From positions 1 to 54,586 of the forward strand of contig CAKPCU010000007.1 in the NCBI GenBank assembly GCA_934148015.1: DNA of 54,586 nucleotides. Direction: 5' to 3'. A model generated the notes under the pieces. It made no database searches. It worked only from the letters and a program-made list of their open reading frames with translations, and was not told where the DNA came from. This DNA comes from an uncultured Bacilli bacterium (lineage in GTDB: Bacteria > Bacillota_I > Bacilli_A > RF39 > UBA660). Made by a program: the position numbers and the translations under genes. Position 1 is the stretch's first letter; the number at the start of each line of letters is the position of its first letter. Shown in pieces: positions 49,730 to 54,586 of the stretch.

Positions 49730-51166
49730 ATGAGTGAAAAACAGGTTAAAGAAATAACAAGTAGAAATGAAGACTTTGCACAGTGGTATACTGATGTTTG
49801 CAAAAAAGCAGATTTAGTAGATTATTCCTCTGTAAAAGGAAGCATGATAATAAGACCATATGGATATGCAATATGGGAAAATATACAAAGTATAATGGAT
49901 AAAAAATTTAAGGAAACTGGTCATGAAAATCTTCAAATGCCTATGTTTATACCAGAAAGTCTTCTTCAAGTAGAAAAAGATCATGTTAAAGGATTTGCAC
50001 CAGAAGTCGCTTGGGTAACACATGGTGGATCTAATAAATTAGAAGAAAGAATGTGTGTTAGACCTACTTCTGAAACATTATTTTGCGAACATTTTAAAAA
50101 GATAATTAATTCATATAGAGACTTACCTTTATTATATAATCAGTGGTGTACAATAGTTAGATGGGAAAAGACAACAAGACCATTTTTAAGAACAAGAGAA
50201 ATTCTATGGCAAGAAGGTCATACTATGCATGCAAGCAAGGAAGAAGCTATTAATGAAACTCTTAGAATGCTTAAAGTATATGAAGATTTTCAAAGAAATG
50301 TACTTGCAGTTCCAGTATTTACTGGTAAGAAAACAGATAAAGAAAAGTTTGCAGGAGCTGATGCAACTTATGCCATAGAAGCTATGATGTATGATGGTGT
50401 AGCTCTTCAAAGTGCTACTTCTCACTACTTTGGACAAGATTTTGCTAAAGCATTTGATATTAAATTCTTAAATAAAGAAAACAAGTTAGAAACTCCATAT
50501 CAAACATCTTGGGGTTCAACTACTAGAATGATTGGTGAAATAGTTATGGTTCATGGTGATGATAGAGGTCTTGTACTTCCTCCTAGAATAGCACCATATA
50601 AAGTTATTATTATACCTATTGGTAATGATGAAAACGTAGATAAAGCAACTAGTAAATTATCAAAAGAATTAAAAGAAATGAATATTACATATAAGGTAGA
50701 TAATTCTAATAAAACACCAGGATTTAAATTTTCTGAAGCCGAAGTTAAAGGATATCCTATTAGAATAGAAGTTGGTAAAAGAGATTTATCAAATAATACT
50801 GTAACAATTGTAAGACGTGATACTTTAGAAAAAGAAACAGTTACTTTAGATGAAGCTATCATAAAGGTAAATGAATTATTAGTAAATATACAAAATGATA
50901 TGTATAAAAAAGCATTAGATAGAAGAGATAGTATGGTATATAATGCTGATACTTATGAAGAAATGACTAATATTTCTAAAACTAAACCTGGATTTATATA
51001 TACAAACTGGTGTGGTAATGAATCTTGTGAAAACAAAATAAAAGAAGATCTTGGTTTAAAATCAAGATGTATACCTTTTGAGGATGCAGAACCTACAGGA
51101 AGTAAAAAATGTATTTGTTGCGGTGAGGATGCTACAACTAAAATATACTGGGCTAAACAATATTAA
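49730..51166 (+). CDS. proS: Prolyl-tRNA synthetase, eukaryote/archaeal type
   Basis: 478 residues, without the long editing insertion of the common bacterial ProS. Class II motifs: motif 2 region WEKTTRPFLRTREILWQEGHT and motif 3 area VMVHGDDRGLVLPP. The C-terminus has the zinc-binding domain of this type (CGNESCENK, KCICCGEDATTKIYWAKQY). This form occurs in Mollicutes, some Clostridia and spirochaetes. It is second in a transcript after the small exporter, with AAGGATG as RBS. Confidence 0.96.
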   Translation: MSEKQVKEITSRNEDFAQWYTDVCKKADLVDYSSVKGSMIIRPYGYAIWENIQSIMDKKFKETGHENLQMPMFIPESLLQVEKDHVKGFAPEVAWVTHGGSNKLEERMCVRPTSETLFCEHFKKIINSYRDLPLLYNQWCTIVRWEKTTRPFLRTREILWQEGHTMHASKEEAINETLRMLKVYEDFQRNVLAVPVFTGKKTDKEKFAGADATYAIEAMMYDGVALQSATSHYFGQDFAKAFDIKFLNKENKLETPYQTSWGSTTRMIGEIVMVHGDDRGLVLPPRIAPYKVIIIPIGNDENVDKATSKLSKELKEMNITYKVDNSNKTPGFKFSEAEVKGYPIRIEVGKRDLSNNTVTIVRRDTLEKETVTLDEAIIKVNELLVNIQNDMYKKALDRRDSMVYNADTYEEMTNISKTKPGFIYTNWCGNESCENKIKEDLGLKSRCIPFEDAEPTGSKKCICCGEDATTKIYWAKQY

Positions 51167-51195
51167 AACTTATGGATATGCATAAGTTTTTTTAT
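51167..51195 (+). terminator. Terminator of proS
   Basis: AACTTATG pairs with CATAAGTT (51167-51174, 51181-51188) around GATATG, then T7. Confidence 0.88.
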
Positions 51196-51223
51196 TTTGA
51201 TTATAATTATTATAGGTGATAAT

Positions 51224-51673
51224 ATGCTAAATTCTGATTATGAAAAAGCTTATATAAGTACATTTGCTAAAATATTTACAGTATTAAAAGATGAATACGA
51301 TTTATATGTTAAAAATGGTGAATATGAAAACTATGAAATAGAAGTTAAAGCTGTTAATAGAGTTAAAATAAACGATTATTTAAGTATTTGCTTTCAAAAA
51401 CAAAATGCATCTTTTACAATCATTCATGGCAATAATATAGATAAAGATACAATTGATAAACTAATAAAAGATATCTGTTATGCTATTAATGATAATTATA
51501 TTTGTAAATACAACTTTAAAGATTTAAAAGATTATACTATTTATCATTTTTCTTACTTAAAAGAAAATATAATTATAGATAATAATAAAATAATAGAAGA
51601 TTTAAAAAAAGATGAATTAATAGAAAATATAAGTTTTCCTACTAATTCATATAACGATTCTTTTTATATTTAA
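51224..51673 (+). CDS. Hypothetical protein
   Basis: 149 residues from the ATG at 51224, preceded by AGGTGATAAT; an earlier ATG at 51197 overlaps a TATAAT (51202-51207) and is rejected. Soluble, mixed alpha/beta (AVNRVKINDYLSICFQKQ, KYNFKDLKDYTIYHF). No family recognised. Its -10 lies just after the proS terminator. Its stop interlocks with the convergent pncC-like gene. Confidence 0.6.
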   Translation: MLNSDYEKAYISTFAKIFTVLKDEYDLYVKNGEYENYEIEVKAVNRVKINDYLSICFQKQNASFTIIHGNNIDKDTIDKLIKDICYAINDNYICKYNFKDLKDYTIYHFSYLKENIIIDNNKIIEDLKKDELIENISFPTNSYNDSFYI

Positions 51674-52134
51674 ATAATTTTAAGCATAAGTTCTTCTATT
51701 TTATCTATAACTAACCTTTTATTATCTATTCTATTAGTCTTAATGGCCTTAACTATTTCATTATAATACTTATCATTATCCCTATCATAGATACTTATAA
51801 AAACAGTACTATCATCACCAAACAAGTTATTTTCATCAACCCTATTTAATTTACCAGTTATACCTACTCCATAATTACTATTAGAAAATTTAGATATATT
51901 AAAACTCATTTCTTTTGCAACTTGGATGCTATAGACAGAATATTTGTCTATAGTTTCTTTTTTTACACCCATTTTAATTTTATATTCATTTGAATAAGTT
52001 ATAGCTGAAAATTTAAGTACATGACTTGAACCATCTACATTTGTAATAGCACTAACTACTGCTCCTCCAGTAGCTGATTCCATTGTAGATATAGTTTTAT
52101 TCTTATCTATTAATTTATTAACTAATTCTTTCAT
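51670..52134 (-). CDS. CinA C-terminal/PncC-like amidohydrolase
   Basis: 154 residues equal to the stand-alone CinA C-terminal domain (nicotinamide-nucleotide amidohydrolase, pyridine nucleotide recycling). STMESATGGAVVSAIT replaces the usual ESCTGG with ESATGG, KFSAITYSNEYKIKMGV is conserved, but the GITG turn continues as KLNRVDENN rather than GPGG. So the fold is clear and the activity less so. AGGAGATG precedes the ATG; an extended -10 TGTTATAAT (hexamer 52167-52172) lies just after the cotJC terminator. Confidence 0.75.
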   Translation of the reverse strand: MKELVNKLIDKNKTISTMESATGGAVVSAITNVDGSSHVLKFSAITYSNEYKIKMGVKKETIDKYSVYSIQVAKEMSFNISKFSNSNYGVGITGKLNRVDENNLFGDDSTVFISIYDRDNDKYYNEIVKAIKTNRIDNKRLVIDKIEELMLKII

Positions 52135-52172
52135 ATATAATACATCTCCTATTAGTATATAAACTAATTATA

Positions 52173-52200
52173 ACAAAAAACTTACATTAAAGTAAGCCTT
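52173..52200 (-). terminator. Terminator of the cotJ operon
   Basis: 9-bp stem with two G:U pairs (52177-52185 with 52192-52200) around a 6-nt loop, followed by T residues, 4 bp after cotJC. Confidence 0.78.
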
Positions 52201-52204
52201 TTAT

Positions 52205-52768
52205 TTATCTATAGTAATATTTAGCCTTGTATTCATCTGATAATTCTTTAAATCTATTATAATGAACTACTTCTCTTTGTCTTAACCATAAAAGTGGACC
52301 TGTTATATCTGGATCATCAGATAAATCAATTAAGTGTTCATAAATAGCTCTTGCTTTTTGTTCTGCAGCTAAATCTTCTTCTAAGTCTGCAACCGGATCA
52401 CCTGTTGTTGATATATATGTTGCTGTCCATGGATTACCATTTGAATCACTTGGAAATAAAGCAAGTCCATGTTCTGTATAATGTCCTTCTAATCCTGCAT
52501 CTATTAATTCTTCTTTTGTTGCACCCTTCATCATTTGATAAACCATTGTACATATCATTTCAACATGAGCTAACTCCTCAGTTCCTATATCATTTAATAA
52601 AGCCCTTCCTTTACTATCTGGCATAGTATATCTTTGATTTAAATATCTAAGTGCAGCTCCAAGTTCTCCTTGAGCACCACCATACTGACTTATAATAGCT
52701 TTAGCCATTCTTAAGTTTTTTCTTTTTATATCAATTGGATACTGTAATTTTTTAGAATACTTCCACAT
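52205..52768 (-). CDS. cotJC: Spore coat protein CotJC (Mn-catalase family)
   Basis: 187 residues from the ATG at 52768 after AAGGGGGA; upstream in-frame codons belong to the end of the preceding gene region. It matches CotJC: MWKYSKKLQYPI, ISQYGGAQGELGAALRYLNQR, DIGTEELAHVEMI, EEDLAAEQKARAIYEHLI and LRQREVVHYNRF. The Glu/His residues of the di-manganese site (E in GELGAA, EELAHVE, AAEQKA, EVVH) are present. In Bacillus it is in the inner coat under sigma-E. Confidence 0.94.
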   Translation of the reverse strand: MWKYSKKLQYPIDIKRKNLRMAKAIISQYGGAQGELGAALRYLNQRYTMPDSKGRALLNDIGTEELAHVEMICTMVYQMMKGATKEELIDAGLEGHYTEHGLALFPSDSNGNPWTATYISTTGDPVADLEEDLAAEQKARAIYEHLIDLSDDPDITGPLLWLRQREVVHYNRFKELSDEYKAKYYYR

Positions 52769-52784
52769 AATATCCCCCTTCTTT

Positions 52785-53252
52785 TTATTCATTCCATGGC
52801 CAAGGTTCATTTATCCAAGACCAAGGTGTCATACTAAGTCCTTCATCAAAAGATAAATCAATCGGACCATATTTTTTTTCATAATCTAACGTAAGCCTTT
52901 TAGCTTCCGTATTATAATTATTATATAAGTTTATTGCATTTGTATCATTAGGATGCATATCTAAGTATAAATTAATATCATATGCTGCAAAAGCTAATTC
53001 TTGAATTTTATATAAATGTGACATTTTTTCATTAGATATAGATGGTTTTATATAAGTCATATTTTTATATGGAATATAACTATTCGCTTCCATATTTCCC
53101 CTTAAAAAGCCTTCATTTGAATTTAAAAATGTCATGTTATTATACATATTGTTATTGTTAGAATTATTATATGTATTTGGCATAACAGCAGGCATCATAA
53201 ATGTTCTAACTAAGATATCATCCATTACGCCATCAAAGTAATTTTGATTCAT
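52785..53252 (-). CDS. cotJB: CotJA-CotJB-like fused spore coat protein
   Basis: 155 residues. The C-terminal ~75 are CotJB: LYKIQELAFAAYDINLYLD, HPNDTNAINLY, and the ending WSWINEPWPW. The N-terminal part is Asn/Met-rich with EGFLRGNMEANSYIPYKN, similar to the conserved core of clostridial CotJA proteins. So two normally separate genes may be one here. AGGAGGT precedes the ATG, 16 bp before cotJC. No convincing sigma-E promoter is seen; a TATAAT is near 53270. Confidence 0.82.
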   Translation of the reverse strand: MNQNYFDGVMDDILVRTFMMPAVMPNTYNNSNNNNMYNNMTFLNSNEGFLRGNMEANSYIPYKNMTYIKPSISNEKMSHLYKIQELAFAAYDINLYLDMHPNDTNAINLYNNYNTEAKRLTLDYEKKYGPIDLSFDEGLSMTPWSWINEPWPWNE

Positions 53253-53313
53253 ATTTTTACCTCCTAGCCTATTATATACAACTAGGTTAAAAATTGTCTG
53301 GGTATTAAACTAA

Positions 53314-53340
53314 AAGAAGACGTAATTTATTCGCCTTCTT
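53314..53340 (-). terminator. Terminator of the CNNM gene
   Basis: AAGAAGGCG pairs with CGTCTTCTT (one G:U) around a 9-nt loop that includes the stop codon, followed by a T-rich stretch. Confidence 0.75.
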
Positions 53341-54358
53341 CATAATATTCATCATATATCTTTCCAAGTATTTCTTCTACCGCATCTTCTAATGTTACAA
53401 TACCTATAAAATCATCATTTTTATATACTGCTGACATTTGTACATGTTCTTTTTGCATGCAAGCAAATACATCATCTATTTTTTCATCATAATTAAACTT
53501 TTTAACATCAAATAACAAATCTTTTAAGTTAAAATCATTATTTGTTTTTTTATACATAATGTATTTTTTTACATTAAATATACCTATTATATTATTTGTA
53601 TTACCCTCATATACTGGATATCTTGTATATTTACATTTTTTAAGTTTTTTTAACAAAGCACTAAGACTTGTATTAACATCTAATAATTCACAGTTTTCTT
53701 TAGCAGTCATTACTTTATCTACCGTAGTATCATTAAACTTAAAAATATTAAATATATATTCTTGTTCTTTTTTTTCTATTATTCCATCTCTTGTACCAGT
53801 AAGTATTATTCTTTTTATATCGTCTTCAGTAAACTCTTCTTCTTTTTCTTCTATCTTTAATATTTTACATATAAAATTAGTTGATACTGATAATAGTTTA
53901 ACTAAAGGATAAAATATTATTTGCATAGCACTAATTAGGTTTACAGAAAATGATGCTACTAAAAACGGATTAGAAAGTGCTATTTTTTTAGGTACTAATT
54001 CTCCTAATACTAATGTAAAGTAAGATAAAATAATTGTTATTATTACTATTAAAAATGCACTTGTAAATTCTGGATTAATAATCATAAAACCAGCTTTTAT
54101 TATTTTATCTGCAAATGTAGATGCTGCAAAAGCACTAGATAAGAAACCTGCAAGTGTTATACCTACTTGAATTGTTGATAAAAAGTTACTAGGGTCTTCT
54201 AACACTTTTTTTATTTTCTTAGCATTTTTCTTTCTTTTTCTAATCATTTTATCTAATTCGAATCGCTCTATTGATAAAAACGCTAGCTCACTAGCTGATA
54301 AAATCCCATTTATTATAATTAGAATTAATAAAAATAAAATATTTAATAACATACTCAA
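53327..54358 (-). CDS. CNNM/HlyC-CorC family membrane protein with CBS pair
   Basis: 343 residues. CNNM transmembrane domain (residues 1-175, ASELAFLSIERFEL and FTLVLGELVPKKIAL), then two CBS domains (VDKVMTAKENCELLDV, YTRYPVYEG, IGIVTLEDAVEEILGKI). It stops soon after the CBS pair, so it lacks the C-terminal CorC/HlyC domain. Magnesium or other cation efflux is the family role; CBS may sense nucleotides. The start is TTG 54358 or ATG 54352; both are near AGAGGTG. Confidence 0.92.
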   Translation of the reverse strand: MSMLLNILFLLILIIINGILSASELAFLSIERFELDKMIRKRKKNAKKIKKVLEDPSNFLSTIQVGITLAGFLSSAFAASTFADKIIKAGFMIINPEFTSAFLIVIITIILSYFTLVLGELVPKKIALSNPFLVASFSVNLISAMQIIFYPLVKLLSVSTNFICKILKIEEKEEEFTEDDIKRIILTGTRDGIIEKKEQEYIFNIFKFNDTTVDKVMTAKENCELLDVNTSLSALLKKLKKCKYTRYPVYEGNTNNIIGIFNVKKYIMYKKTNNDFNLKDLLFDVKKFNYDEKIDDVFACMQKEHVQMSAVYKNDDFIGIVTLEDAVEEILGKIYDEYYEEGE

Positions 54359-54475
54359 ATTACACCTCTGCCTATAATTCTATCATATTTAATAGAATAA
54401 TAAAATATTACTTGTATATATTATTTATAGGTAGAATATTTTTTTGATTTTTTTAGATGTTTTAATAATTTTCTA

Positions 54476-54503
54476 TTGACATAACTTTAAAAATCAGTAT
54501 AAT
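54476..54503 (+). promoter_or_regulatory. Promoter of tRNA-Gly
   Basis: Consensus TTGACA (54476-54481), 16 bp, consensus TATAAT (54498-54503). Confidence 0.85.
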
Positions 54504-54521
54504 TAATATTGCCTACTTGAT

Positions 54522-54586
54522 GCAGGTGTAGTTTAATGGTAGAACCACAGCCTTCCAAGCTGTATACGGGAGTTCGATTCTCCTCA
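54522..54586 (+). tRNA. tRNA-Gly (TCC anticodon), cut by the window edge
   Basis: Starts GCAGGTGTAGTTTAATGG; the anticodon loop CTTCCAA gives TCC. The T arm GGAGTTCGATTCTCC is complete, but the 3' acceptor strand lies past the window. Confidence 0.93.

Noticed and set aside
49180..49803. 207-codon minus-strand frame opposite the small exporter
   Set aside because: No RBS, no family match, and the plus strand encodes a clear conserved protein with promoter and RBS.

Overview
The window comes from a very AT-rich Bacillota genome that uses TGA as a stop. Shine-Dalgarno sites are strong (AGGAGG, GGTGA) and TTG or GTG starts are frequent. AddAB, a T-box on pheS and the gene pairs polA-mutM, rpsB-tsf, pheS-pheT and scpA-scpB place it in the Bacillus/Clostridium/Erysipelotrichia/Mollicutes-like part of the phylum. 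Three genes are spore-specific families (sspI, a cotJA-cotJB fusion, cotJC), so the lineage is probably an endospore former, or recently was. An uncultured low-GC gut lineage fits, but nothing here fixes the genus.

Most genes lie on the minus strand in short operons. 1-2300: tRNA-Asn, an orphan kinase-like gene, a frameshifted surface-protein gene, tRNA-fMet and tRNA-Ser. 2300-10900: mutM-polA, a DUF5684-like membrane protein, sspI, and pheS-pheT under a T-box. 10900-17300: a DUF3419-like transferase, a membrane-anchored beta protein with frr, a second frameshifted secreted-protein gene, a thioredoxin-like lipoprotein, and tsf-rpsB with an unusual S2 tail. 17300-24600: an HD hydrolase, priA, a cysteine-rich surface protein, and glyA-folD-smr. 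24600-27250: a surface-protein paralogue and a phosphotransferase next to a decayed P-loop kinase. 27270-35190: addB-addA and a membrane-anchored lethal-factor-like zinc metallopeptidase. 35300-41650: small conserved proteins, an SDR enzyme, murC, tRNA-Leu, two flavoproteins, a lipoprotein and superoxide dismutase. 41650-49030: slipin, scpA-scpB, an RNHCP protein, rmuC, pflA, murF and a nuclease-like protein. 49150-54586: a small exporter, proS, a pncC-like gene, cotJ genes, a CNNM/CBS protein and a partial tRNA-Gly.

The housekeeping genes are ordinary. The interesting layer is the surface and gene-expression architecture. Three proteins share an N-terminal GRPSNE motif plus one membrane segment and carry unrelated ectodomains; two of them share a near-identical promoter-to-N-terminus DNA block, and one carries an anthrax-lethal-factor-like zinc site. 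Two surface or secreted-protein genes are each broken by a one-base deficit in the same CTCAAAAAA context. Transcription signals are packed tightly: terminators overlap the next promoter or abut the next start codon, and three convergent gene pairs share interlocked stop codons. All calls come from reading the sequence and knowledge of the families; no database search was run.
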